A program made the position numbers and the translations under genes. Positions 43,101 through 64,000 of a DNA stretch of 64,000 bases are shown one piece after another. The first letter of the stretch is position 1. The number at the start of each line of letters is the position of its first letter. Under the pieces are notes generated by a model. The model saw nothing but the letters and a program-made list of their open reading frames with translations, was not told the origin of the DNA and searched no databases. This DNA is from Halisarca cf. caerulea. Lineage: Eukaryota > Porifera > Demospongiae > Chondrillida > Halisarcidae. The stretch spans positions 4,213,118 to 4,277,117 of the forward strand of contig CAUJGJ010000444.1 in NCBI GenBank assembly GCA_963170055.1, given 5' to 3'.

Positions 43101-46100
43101 AAATATTACTCTGCTGATCATGGTCACCACATTCACAGAGATATCCGGACTTCCACTATTAGTGAAGTGCTGATGTGCAAGCATAAAGAGGAAAATGAGC
43201 ATGATCGCTTCGCAGTGGCGTGACGGTATACAGTAAAGAAGACATTTTAGTTTACAAAATGGGTGTGCCCTTAGATTTCATCATCATTATCTGATGGGCT
43301 GACGAAACCTTAGAAGAGATGACAGAATATTAGAATTCGGCCTGTACGTCTTTTTTAGAAGACTACCAGCCACAGTTTTTTGGGGGACGAAAGCTTAGAA
43401 GGACAAAAGTTTAGAAGATATACGGTACCAGACCCACCTTCTGGGTGAGAATAAAATGGAGGCCGGTAGTGGGGCTAGAAACGAGACTAGAGCCTGTGCA
43501 TAACTATTTTGATTATAAATTGAGACTTGAGACTCACCAGCTACAGGACCATGCCCTGTATGGTCTGTGTACCCTTTGCATTCGAATATCATAATATTAT
43601 CTAGTGATTGTACCTATACAGATACTGTAGATGACTATGCAGGACAGACAGTCTGTCATTCAGAATGAGGCTGCGTTTACATGACAACAATTGTTAGCAA
43701 AACCGATTTCTGCGGTTAGCATCTGGAATAAAATATTTGGGTTTACATGGATCGTATATCGTGTGTAAAATCATATCCGGATATTGTCACAAAAAATAAA
43801 ATGGCTGATGGCGAAGGTTTAGTCGGTTCAGTCTTCTGTTATGATCTAAATATCTGAGTAGACAGGACGCCGGTGATGATAGATCACAATAGCCACCCCC
43901 TACGATGTGTATAATTCATTTCAAGAGGTAACTTACAAAGAACTTTAGCTAGTCACCTCCATGTCTGCTAAGTGTGAGAAGTTTTCCTCTGCAGATGTAT
44001 GACGATGCCGAGCTTTTCCTCATAAAAGCGTTTGATCATATGACAGAGAAAATGTCAGAATACCTTGACTGAGGATCAATTAGAAACAAGTATGGCGATA
44101 TTAGAGACCGCATCGCCAAACACCTGGCCAGAATTGCTGATATATAACAGCATACGGAAAGGACTTTCCTCATCGTTCAGACGAGATAACAAAGGCTGTA
44201 GTCACTTCAAAATATCACCAAGCAGTCTGGGCGAGAAAGTGGGCAGGGAAGAGTAGTAATGCTCTCAGTCTACTTTGATTTAACCGTCTTAGGCGTATCA
44301 AGCGCCTTCTGAGGGTCGAAAACAGGACCAGGTATGCTAGTCTTTGCCTCTTACACAGAAAGTAGGCACTCTGGAGCACTATAGATTTGTAGGCAAGCGA
44401 ATAGATGCTAATCAAAGTCTATGAGAGAGCCAAAAGGCAGTGATGATACGACGATTCATCTACTTCTACCGTAGACAACCAACGAAACAGCTGAATACAA
44501 ACTTTTCCGCTTTCTTTTGCGGATACAGGAAACGATTTTACCGTTGTCGTGTAAACGAAAGGCCTAACCACAACAATTAGCACAGATATTATTGCAGATA
44601 CGAGCGAAATTGTTGTCTGGTAAACGAAGCCTGAGACTGCCAACACTGTGGAAGTGTCAAACAGAGCACTCTACGATTGCCAACCACAAAAAAAGTTTTG
44701 ATTTAACAGTGCAATGTTACCAAATATTTTTTTCTGGGTAAGCTCCGAATTCAAAGATATTCCGATAACTAGAATTCAGACAATCTCAACCAATTCAATT
44801 CATTTTTACTCAAATCCCCCACTCAGAACAATTACACTTGTGCAACCTATAGTAATTAATGCAATATACATGCATGCAAAGTACAGTAGAACCTCACAAT
44901 AAGACCACCCCGGAAATAAGACCACCTCAGAATTAAGACCACTTTGCTGCAGTCCGGAATTTCACCTATAGTTTTACATGGAAATTAGTTTCAGAATAAA
45001 GACCACAATTTTTCTTCTGGATGTCAAAACCTCACAATTAAGACCACTTATTTGTGAATACTGCTGTTTTCTGTGGACATTATGCTCTGAAATGATGACA
45101 TCAGTAGAAAGAGATGGTAAACTTAGGGTCACTTTTTTAACATCATAATGGAGTAACAATAAAAGAGGTGTGATGGTACAATTTTTCCACAGTTTTATTG
45201 CCTTGTGTGCTTCCTGTGTCTATGGAAAGACTTCTGGATGTGCCATGCTATTCTGGGCAGTACTTTCAGAAATAAAACCACCTCAAAATTAAGACCACTC
45301 ACAACGATTCCAAGGGTGGTCGTATTTGTGAGGTTCTACTGTATTCAATTTTCATGATTGTAATCTTATAATGGACAATTCACTGGATCATGGCAGCATG
45401 TGTCAACACAGCGTCCATTCTACCATATAGAAGTAAAGAGAGTTAACTCACACTTTCATTAAAACTGCTGCTAATTTGATATACAATGACCCAGTGTGCA
45501 TATTGTCAGTAGAGCTCCCAATTATTGTATGAGCTGTCTGTGGTTTCGTTTGTTTCAAATAATTTTTGCCATCACATCTCAGGCAGAGCTGCCATCTTAA
45601 AAATGCTCAGTCTATTCTGATTTGGCCTTTTTGGTGTTGAGCCAAGATGAGGCTTCCAGTGTCTTACTTTGTAATTATTTGTACTTAAAAACTACCTGCA
45701 AAATGCACCACAAATCATTTTAGCACAGATTGATTTAGCCTTTATGTAGCCATTTTATTTCCCATTATCCCCACATATATATGGAGTATAATGGAACCTT
45801 GTTGAGAAGTACACTCTTAAGACAATTTTCTGCTTAACACAAACTGTTTCCTGACGCATGTTTGGTTTGCTGTAGTACTGTACATGTATTACTATATCCT
45901 GATGCTAAGAACTTCTACTAATGAGAACTGATTTTGTGAGTCTCCTAATATTCATCTACATGAGGTTCCTCTGTATTACCGTGCTTCATGATATCTTCTT
46001 TTTATTATATTCTGTGCAGGTATACGGAGTATGAATTTTATGGAGACGTAGGAGTAGCACAGTCAGCACAAACCCATACAAGATACTCTCTCAATTCACT

Positions 46101-48679
46101 TTTTGGAGTTGCATTTGATGTGTACATGTTGGCCGACAGTGAATACTTGGTGTGTACATTTTCTTCTCAAGTGAGTTTATATTTATACCATGTATTAATT
46201 AACTTATTTTATCATCTGTGTACGTTGGGACTACCACAGTATCTTTTACTTTTTTCATTCCTACATGAACTTATGGCACAAGTTTGACCCTGTTCTATTT
46301 TTCCAAGCCAGGCCTTCATTAAAAAATTATAAAGTGTGTGTGTGTGGGGGGGGGGGGGGTGGGTGGCTTTTTTGATGCATATATAAGGGGGGCAAGGTCA
46401 CATCTATCCACAAATGGTTTCCAGGAATTCCTAGGGGACGTAGGTTTTGTCTAGGGGACAACTGCCTCCCCCAGCCCTGTAACCAATATTGAAAGAAACT
46501 GCAGACACCTAGCTGAATGTTTCATCTCTGCATTTACCCCTACTTTGACATATTTATGCATAGTGTATTTGACTGTTGATAGGCTAAATGACCTACCCAA
46601 TGTCCATTGGTCTAGTTATCATTTACACTACTGGGTTTGAGAACTTTTTAGCAGTCAAACTGATTATTGTGTGGGGGTAGAGTGAGAAATTATGTGAAAA
46701 TTGTGATTGCCTAATAATTGGCGGAAAGCTGGCTGTGAGTTTGCATGTGCATCCATTCCTCCTGCTTTGAGTCAAGTCTGTGTTGTCCTCTATAAGGTTT
46801 GTCGACTGGGATATGAGATCATGCAGACATATCATGTTGATGCATCAGCAAAATACTATTCTCTGGATGACATTTATTATTTTGGAGGTACGTTTATTTT
46901 TCTGCAATATGTACGCACATGTCATGCATGTTGCTGTGCATATTACTTTGTAGTATTCTCCTTTAGTCTCATATACATAATGTGTGTGCGTGCATACATG
47001 TGTATGTGTGCGGACGTGTTTGTGTGTATGCGTGCACGCATGTGTGTGTGTGTATGTACATGTGCATGCGTGTACGTTTGCATACATGTGTGCATGTCAT
47101 AATTTATTTTTTAATTTTATTGCATCTTGTACTGTATTTGCTTGCCTTTCCACATCTATTGTATTGGATAGCATCCATTACCATGGTATCAGCATGATTA
47201 TACAGTGATTTTATTTTGTATAAAACATTGCCAAATACTGTTATTGATGGAAAGCTAGCTATGAGCTTGCATGTACACATCCATTCCTCTGTGTCCAACT
47301 TTCTGTAAGTTTATACATTGATATCCGTGATTTCATGTCAATACCTCTCTATAATGTTCCTTGAATAGTTTTCCGAAGAAATACTCTCTAATTTGAACCC
47401 AGTGCCAATCTTTGCCACTGTGAGAAGCGAATGTAGCATCATAGCAGAGAACGTCTTCTTTAGTGTTTTTTACTGCTGATTCCTTTCATAAACTTGATTT
47501 TTAGCGTTAAAATTGCATTGTTGAATTCCCGAAAGTCGAGAACACTATCATAGTATGAATGGATACTATGATACTGTATGGACCGAAACTTTCGCGATAC
47601 TAACCTTTTGCGGCTTTTGCGGATCAGTCAGCATCTGGGAAGAGTATAATCCGCAAAATATGCATTACCTTCTTTCTCAAGGAGTCAAAATGGCCAGCGG
47701 TACACAGATTGCACAATATTATGATCCGTCGGAGCACCTTTGTTTCGCTGACTATTTTTCTTCATCGTGAGTGCACAGCAGACACATTCTAAGGTTTTTG
47801 TGTCATCTTGCCATTAATTTAAGACCATTTCCGTTTGTTTTAGGTATTAGTTATATCCTGTCCAGGTGTGCTACAGCAGAAATACAGTGCTGATTGACCG
47901 AGGGCAAAGCCCGAGGTCATCAGCACTGTATTTTCTGCTGTAGCACACCTGGACAGGATATAACTAATTTGTATCCTGGCAACCATTCACTGTTTACTAT
48001 ATTGGTGTGTACAGTCTCATCTAGAGTTAATCAGTTCCAGCCACTTACACAATTCATTGACACCAATTGACATCAATTAGGAAGTGTGCGTATATCAGTG
48101 ACCTGTGCTACATCACAAATGTCAGCATACTTTTTCCTTTGATCCGCCCATAATTCGCCCCCTCACCAGGATACAACTACCGCTATGTCAACCCTACGCT
48201 GCTTCCACAGGAACTCTGCACGAGATTCATCTACGGATGGCCAGTCAGTCGTCCAATTTCCCTTCCCTGAAGGATGTTTTGCCTGGTTCTACTGCACAGG
48301 TGGTATGAGATGAACTCTCAAAGATAGAAGCAATAAATTAACAGCAGTTATGTTGCTAATGTCAGTGAGCTTCTTCATCAGTGGTCTCAGCGGCCATTTT
48401 TTATCGAATATATTATGTATACATAATTTATTCGATACAAATGTTCCGTACAAATTGGCAATTTTGTTCCATTTCTGGTTTTTCTTTAATGAAATGCTTG
48501 TTTGTCGAAGCATTCGTGAGCGAGGCGTGTCGATGCTTGCACTGGGGCGTGTATAGAGTATGTCTTTTGGCAAAAGTGATTGCACTACAGTTGAAATTTT
48601 TTGGGGTGAAAGCTGGAGAGTTTGGTGTACATGTGGAAGCTCCCCCCTGCCCCCACTGGATAGAACCCTGATGTGTGGG

Positions 48680-48738
<59 letters not shown>

Positions 48739-49592
48739 ATGTGTGTGCATACGTGTGTGCGCATGAATGCGTGTGTGTGTATTATCTGTAGGCTTGATTG
48801 CGAGGTTCTGCACTTCTTGCACATCTAGTAATTTAATTTGTCTGGTGTATGCATCACTACCGATTGAATTACATGATCCACTCCTTGACTGTGGAACATA
48901 CAGCATCCCATGGCAAAAACATGGAGTGCTCAACTGAGTCAATGCCTACATCTTGTAGTGTTTACCCTTGTTCTTTATTTGTGTCATTGCAAAACAGGGT
49001 CGAAGAGGAAACTGCAGTCTTTTGAACTGGAAAGGCAGCTCACTATCTGAGGGGGTTCTATTGTCGCTGTACGTATATACAGCGCTGTTCTTGCGCCGAT
49101 GCGATACGCCGATATGTCTTTGTTTACCCTTGCCCACCTACCTTCAGCCATCATGATGTACAATTTTAATAGACCACATTCATCACTGTATTGCTGAGTA
49201 CAGGGAAACCACTATTAAAAGTCACGTCAGAAGTTTAGCTACCTCCTTTAACAGGACACCATTACTTTGTCTCATTTGGAATCCCTCACATTGACATGTG
49301 TACGCTTAAACCTTATAAAATATGGTCACTTCAATACAGCTCCCTATTGTCTTTGTTTTTTTTTATTTGTACAGGTCAACAAGCTCATGAAGTGAAGGCC
49401 TTGTATGGTCAGACTCCTGCACATCATGGTCAGATAGATATGCAAGTAGGAGATGTGATTGGAATTGCTGGAAATGAGAAGGATGGAAGCAGCAAGGGCA
49501 AAAACAGAAGAACCTCTGCGTATGGGGAGTATTTGTCTTATAAAGTTGAGGAAATTCCAGTGATTGCTGATTTTCCAACAAATCAAAACTAA
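36427..49592 (+). CDS. FUT8: Alpha-1,6-fucosyltransferase (core fucosylation of N-glycans)
   Basis: It transfers fucose from GDP-fucose to the innermost GlcNAc of N-glycans in the Golgi. Nine exons: 36427-36798, 37943-38128, 38680-38884, 39429-39541, 40064-40284, 41664-41840, 46020-46170, 46797-46887, 49375-49592. All are GT-AG and in phase, giving 577 aa, close to human FUT8 (575). The N-terminus is [11 protein letters not shown] then a ~17-residue signal anchor ([17 protein letters not shown]), a type II topology, then a Glu/Lys-rich stem with coiled-coil character. The catalytic domain carries [17 protein letters not shown], the donor-binding GVQVRRTDK (Arg, Arg, Asp, Lys), [27 protein letters not shown] and the [10 protein letters not shown] loop. 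The last exon encodes the C-terminal SH3 domain ([26 protein letters not shown]). The start has an upstream TAGTCTCGCG-type half repeat in its leader. No inactivating change seen. Confidence 0.95.
37053..37172. repeat. (GT)n microsatellite
   Basis: GT tract with an AGTGCACGCGCGTGCGTGC interruption near 37080, in FUT8 intron 1. Confidence 0.95.
41246..41271. repeat. (AT)n within a GTCCG...CGGAC inverted repeat
   Basis: A short AT run is flanked by AATGTCCGCCATGTTGT and ACATTGTTACGGACATT, partly inverted. It lies in the FUT8 intron upstream of exon 6. Confidence 0.6.
42875..43427. mobile_element. CCGTA-ended MITE in a FUT8 intron
   Basis: TACCGTATATCTTC at the left is matched by GAAGATATACGGTA at the right. 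The interior holds repeated GACGAA and TTCGTC wording like the 6908-7462 element. It is 553 bp with no ORF of its own. Confidence 0.8.
43668..44632. mobile_element. Inverted-repeat element, AGGCTGCGTTTAC ends
   Basis: AGGCTGCGTTTACATGACAACAATT is matched at the right by the inverted AATTGTTGTCTGGTAAACGAAGCCT (a few mismatches). It is about 965 bp in the same FUT8 intron. Interior frames do not look coding. Confidence 0.7.
44882..45343. mobile_element. pogo-like MITE, TACAGTAGAACCTC ends
   Basis: TACAGTAGAACCTCACAATA at the left matches the inverted right end (TTTGTGAGGTTCTACTGTA). The interior repeats AATTAAGACCAC several times. It is about 460 bp with TA borders, in a FUT8 intron. Confidence 0.8.
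45787..45976. mobile_element. Weak, decayed CAGTA-type inverted repeat
   Basis: TATAATGGAACCTTGTTGAG and CATGAGGTTCCTCTGTATTA are imperfect inverted ends with AAGACA/CTTAACAC interior wording like the nearby pogo-like elements. It could be chance similarity. Confidence 0.35.
47846..48179 (-). mobile_element. Compound foldback element, copy 2 (inverted)
   Basis: A hairpin (47846-47967) with TTAGTTATATCCTGTCCAGG arms, TGCTACAGCAGAAATACAGTGC stems and a CGAGGGCAAAGCCCGAGG tip is followed by the body ending CCAGGATACAACTA. It is the best preserved copy: the body is bounded by inverted TAGTTGTATCCTGG / CCAGGATACAAATTA. It lies in FUT8 intron 8. Confidence 0.8.
48682..48742. repeat. (GT)n microsatellite
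   Basis: About 60 bp of GT in the last FUT8 intron. It generates spurious long frames on both strands. Confidence 0.95.
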
Positions 49593-50199
49593 TCTTTTAA
49601 ATTCTCTTATAATTACTGTATTTCTGTCTCAAACCAATGAATTTACAGTTAGTAATATTTGTATAATGTGGACTCATATTTTAAATTTCTTCACCCTCGA
49701 TCATATATGAGTGTAACTAATGGGTTACTGTAATGCATGTATTTGAATCATGCAGTATGTACTTTCTGGACTTTTAATTTATGCATTTATCCGAGTTTGA
49801 GAATTGATTTCATACATATATAGGTGCATTCTCTGTACTAAGCAAAGGTTTTGACATGCATGCATATGGTATATGTGACACTCCAAGGAACCAATTACAA
49901 GTTGCATGAGTGAGGGCCTAGCTGCCTTTAGTGTTTGGTGTGGTGTATATAGCTACGCCACACAAAGTGTGACCAAATATAGGTAATAGAACGCTTATAA
50001 ATTGTTCTATTATCTCATATGCATGGAGTGACCATGCACAGACTCTATACTGTATTAATATTATTATTATATAAATATAGACAGTTATAATTACATGTAA
50101 TAGTACCAATAATTAATATATATTAATAATATTATATAGAAAGTCAAATTTGCTAATATTACACATACTACATATATACACATTTGTCCAAGGAAAAAT
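49593..50199. other. FUT8 3' flank, no gene seen
   Basis: AT-rich sequence after the FUT8 stop. No canonical AATAAA was noticed near the stop, so the transcript end is undetermined. Confidence 0.5.
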
Positions 50200-50205
50200 A
50201 GAAGA

Positions 50206-50679
50206 ATGGGAGAAAGAGCCATCACTGAAAATGGAGCTCGTCTTGATGTTTCCGCACGCAGATTCTGGGGAAACCGGTTTGAAAGGTCATTCTTTGACGT
50301 GAGGGTATTCAACCCAAGTGCCCAATCAAACCGCAACTCCTCACTACAGTGGGTGTACAGGAAACATGAGATGGAGAAGAAGCGAAGCTATGAACTGAGA
50401 ATTCTGGAAGTTGAACATGCATCTTTCACCCCTTTGGTGATGTCTGCAACTGGTGGGATGGGAAGCATGGCAACAACCTTTTACAGCAGACTAGCATCCA
50501 TGCTGAGTGAAAAGAGACACATGCCTTACAGCAAAACTGTTGAATGGGTCAGGTGCAAGCTCAGTTTTGCCTTACTGAGAATGTACATCCTTTGTGTACG
50601 TGGCTCCAGGTCCACCTACTACCCAACAAACACTGCAAACCATGCCATTGATGTTCAAGTGGCAGAGGGGCACATATAA
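50206..50679 (+). pseudogene. C-terminal endonuclease fragment of a non-LTR element
   Basis: An open frame of about 157 codons begins inside the protein at ENGARLDVSARRFWGN and includes SFFDVRVFNPSAQ, EVEHASFTPLV and SATGGMGSMATTFYSRLAS. It aligns along its length with the end of the 28621-30283 protein (ARLDV...FFDIRVF...EVEHGAFTPLVF...TGGM). RT and zinc-binding regions are missing, so this is a dead 5' truncation. Confidence 0.7.
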
Positions 50680-50716
50680 ACTTTCACAACTGCCTTTAGA
50701 GAGATAAACCATTGCA

Positions 50717-52520
50717 TTAATTGCAAGATAATAGTACAAGGACAATAATATAGTAATAATACAGCCTTGGACACAAGCTAACATGAGTGACATGGGCTTG
50801 GCAAGACATTTGGAGTCCTTTTATGGTACAATTAACAATGTGAGTAATAATGAAAGATATAAGGCAGCAGTTTATAATTAATTCTCTAATAGAAAGTACA
50901 TCAACTGGTGAATGATAACTACGACAAAGTATATAGAGTTTTGTGGCTGTCCCAGTCTTTGGACGGGCGGGCTCTAAAGATAAATAAGAGCAGCCTACAG
51001 CCACTTTGGCTGCTTGGGCCATAATGTCCTTGGCCTCATTCTTTGCAAGGGATGGGCAGGCTTTACGAAGGGCTTGGATAGCTGATGGCGGATAGTGGCC
51101 GAGTGATCCTACTTCTATGGTGCAGTATGATACCTCCCTAGTGTGTGGATGTGATTCAAGGTCTTCAATCAGGGGCTGGTATTTGGCTTGCTTGCGATGC
51201 CTTGCTTCATTCAAGTTTTCAATGGTATTGACCGGGATGGTGAGCTCCAAAATATGTACATCACCCCCAGAAACGATCACAAGGTCCGGCTGGTCTGATG
51301 TTGTTGAGAGGCTTGTTGGGATGGTGGCTGGTGGGTTATTGCTGGCTCTGAGGCCTGGGAGGTCTGCGTACAGGGTCTCGGATGGACTGAGAGCTGGGAC
51401 AAGCGCCTTCGCAAATGTTTGCAGGACCGAATCATGGCGCCAGGTATATCTGCCTTGGTTTAAGGCTGTTGGACATCCGTTCAAGATGTGCTTTGTGGTT
51501 GGTTGTGGCCAAGAGCATAAGGGGCATTTCGGGTCGGTTTGAATCTTCCACCTGCACAAGTTTAGAGGTGTGGGTAAACAATCAGTTCCAGCTTTTAACA
51601 AGAAGCTTAATTGGCCAGCTGGCAAGCCAGATTGAATCCTGGACCAAATCTTGCAGTCTCCCTCAAGGATAACTATGTCCTTAAATTGGGATTGGACCAA
51701 GAGGGCGTCAAGATGATTATCCCAGTGGGTGACTTGATGGACTTCAGTAACCTTTCTGGTTGCATGCTTCAGTTGTAATGCAGGTTTAGAAGGTGGAAGA
51801 TCTTTGATTGATTCTCTAGCAGACTTGAGTAGGTCAAGAGAGGGTGGAGGGATTGAGCTGGGCAAATTCTGAGTGGAAAAGCTTTGAGCCAGTTCCTGAA
51901 GCAATGGGTCTGAGGAAGTTGTGATAGCACGGAGGTAATCAACTTTTGCCTTCAGTCTTAGATGGGGGAAGAATGGAAGGCCCAGCACAGTAGGGTGGTA
52001 TAGGGCAGCTAATGTAGCTGACCTTGGAAGATTAAGCCATTTTTTGACAATTTTGTTTACTTTTGCTTGTACTTGCTTAATGGTTTCTTCTGGGATGTCG
52101 TCAATTGCCAAATATAGGTGCAGTGATGATGCTAGGTAGTGTTTTAGGATCCAGCACTTATATTCTCCTCGGATTGGTTGTTTGTCAATTTCATCGAGGG
52201 CCTTTGAGATGACTTTGAGGAGGCGGGTTGAGGCAGCTTTTCTAGTCGCTGAGTGAGTGTGGCCAACATATCCACCAAGGAACTTAGTTGGTGCTGCACG
52301 AATGCTGTTGGTACTCCCTGAAGGAAGTTGGACTGATGAGTCATCTAGCACTTTCTTACCATTATATAGGATGGAAACACATTTGTCAGGTCGGACTTGG
52401 AGGTCCATGTCTTTACATTTGATAACTGTGGCTTCAAGGACCTTTTGGTGGCTTGAGAGTGATCTTGAAATGACTGTGAGGTCATCTGCAAATGCCTTGA
52501 CTTTGTGACTGGACGATGTG
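50717..52520 (-). pseudogene. RT C-terminus and restriction-like endonuclease, R2-like
   Basis: The minus-strand frame can be read from about 52640 (SVTPWHFTRKSAKKFLPPEA) into KVKAFADDLTVISR, the RT motif with catalytic DD (about 52495-52455). It continues through CVSILYNGKK and KFLGGYVGH (thumb), then a zinc-binding cluster CPLCSWPQPTTKHILNGCP (about 51525-51465), and QPDLVIVSGGDVHILELTIP, a PD...E(L/V)T endonuclease motif, with ARHRKQAKYQPL after it. This order suits R2-type site-specific elements. The first ATG (52408) is internal. The RT palm upstream of FADDL is absent. Confidence 0.7.
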
Positions 52521-52639
52521 ATTGACTTTGGCTGTAGGGCTTGTTCTCTGCCCCTTTTGAGCGGAAATTTGGGAGGTGTTGCTTCAGGTGGGAGGAACTT
52601 CTTGGCTGATTTCCGGGTGAAGTGCCATGGTGTAACTGA

Positions 52640-52805
52640 TGATTTCTGTGGCAGATGAATTTAGATATTTTACCTTGGCGAGGCCATTGGCATAATATTC
52701 CATAACTTGACACAGATACCAGCCTTGTGGCTCATCACTTGAGACTTCGTCCCAGAGGATGTATATGTATGAATCTGGTGGAGGGAGGCCTTCAGACTCA
52801 GGAAT
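52640..52805 (-). pseudogene. Tudor/SH3-like segment upstream of the RT remnant
   Basis: On the minus strand, in a frame different from the RT frame, the sequence reads PPPDSYIYILWDEVSSDEPQ, then GWYLCQVMEYYANGLAKVKY. The pattern GWYxxxVxxYxxxGxxxVxY resembles a Tudor-like barrel. It runs to a stop at about 52590, and a frameshift near 52630-52645 would link it to the RT frame. The domain assignment is by pattern only. Confidence 0.4.
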
Positions 52806-53027
52806 GGGGAGCAGTAGCTGATAGCTGTGTCTAGTTCGTGTATTATACCTTATATCTAGCTTTTGTAACTTAGTATGCTATGAATTAATTATATTTAGTA
52901 AAAAAATTGCTAATACTCCAGTGTACTCGTGTACAGTGATACATTGGACCATCAAGTGTTCTGTGCCTTCGTGGCATGATTGATGTACGTATTAGACTAT
53001 TATACTTAAATTGACAAAGGTACCAAA

Positions 53028-63849
<10,822 letters not shown>

Positions 63850-64000
63850 GTATATGCGTACATCAGTAGATAACGAATAACCCATGAAATCCGTACTTTG
63901 TCCTCACTACTGTCTAAATGTGATACAGAGAAAGTGTCTAAGGAGTTTCCAGCCCTTCCTGTTATAGTGGTCTTCATTGGAGTTATATCAACAATTGAGA

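Larger units (their letters stand above)
50699..52828 (-). mobile_element. Second retroelement (R2-like endonuclease), antisense insertion
   Basis: It runs right to left from about 52828 (5' side) to about 50699. Its boundaries are inferred from where the interrupted retroelement sequence stops and resumes. The coding part has an internal deletion and a frameshift, so it is non-autonomous. No clear target duplication is visible at the two edges. Confidence 0.55.
50200..52890 (+). mobile_element. Retroelement copy split by a second retroelement
   Basis: 50200-50698 is the 3' end of a retroelement like that at 28.6-30.4 kb. Its 3' UTR appears to resume at about 52829-52890 (GTCTAGTTCG...TTTTGTAACTTAGTATGCTATGAATT), matching 36189-36240. 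The intervening ~2.1 kb is a different element on the opposite strand. The 5' part of this copy is absent. Confidence 0.6.

Noticed and set aside
46330..46370. G-rich run as a regulatory G-quadruplex
   Set aside because: Low-complexity intronic sequence with nothing else to support a function.
48289..48942. 217-codon minus-strand frame in the last FUT8 intron
   Set aside because: It crosses a CA tract and has no recognisable domain; it lies within the intron of a well-supported gene.
63850..64000. Final 150 bases as the next aminopeptidase exon
   Set aside because: The expected NTDAEGR motif is not present in any frame, so the next exon lies beyond the window.

Overview
The window looks like AT-rich genomic DNA from an invertebrate metazoan. 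The genes are rich in introns with GT-AG junctions, they encode animal-type proteins, and the DNA between them is full of (CA/GT)n tracts, short inverted-repeat transposons and broken retroelements. A sponge or another early-branching animal is my best guess, because some transposon protein motifs recall families I associate with sponge and cnidarian genomes. That placement is inference. I saw no tRNA, rRNA or CRISPR array.

Four protein-coding genes can be assembled. (1) Bases 2-6661, plus strand: the 3' part of a large, low-complexity, repeat-rich protein with a C-terminal membrane anchor, family not recognised. (2) Bases 24130-8840, minus strand: a STARD3 (MLN64)-like sterol-transfer protein, rebuilt from 15 coding exons that all join in phase (about 500 aa, MENTAL domain plus START domain). 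(3) Bases 36427-49592, plus strand: FUT8, the alpha-1,6-fucosyltransferase of N-glycan core fucosylation, complete in 9 exons (577 aa). (4) Base 53028 to beyond 63849, plus strand: the 5' two thirds of an M17 leucyl aminopeptidase (LAP3), including a separate mitochondrial-leader-like first exon. The genes look like unrelated housekeeping functions: endosomal sterol transfer, Golgi glycosylation and peptide turnover. Genes 1 and 2 converge tail to tail.

Mobile DNA fills most of the rest. A block at 26.2-36.3 kb holds several inverted-repeat elements, a 5'-truncated non-LTR retrotransposon with a perfect 15-bp target-site duplication, a DNA-transposon-like unit with a degraded transposase, and a second long-TIR element that landed inside an older retroelement tail and carries an 800-bp GT tract. 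A second block (50.2-52.9 kb) is another copy of that retroelement family, split by a different endonuclease-bearing retroelement in the opposite direction. Small families of non-autonomous elements recur through introns: CCGTA-ended, CAGTA-ended (pogo-like), and a compound foldback family built on a TTAGTTATATCCTG hairpin.

The observations most worth a second look are the compound foldback family, the STARD3 first exon lying between inverted CCGTA repeats, the nested transposons with visible target duplications, and the retroelement in which a Tudor-like segment lies almost next to the RT catalytic motif.
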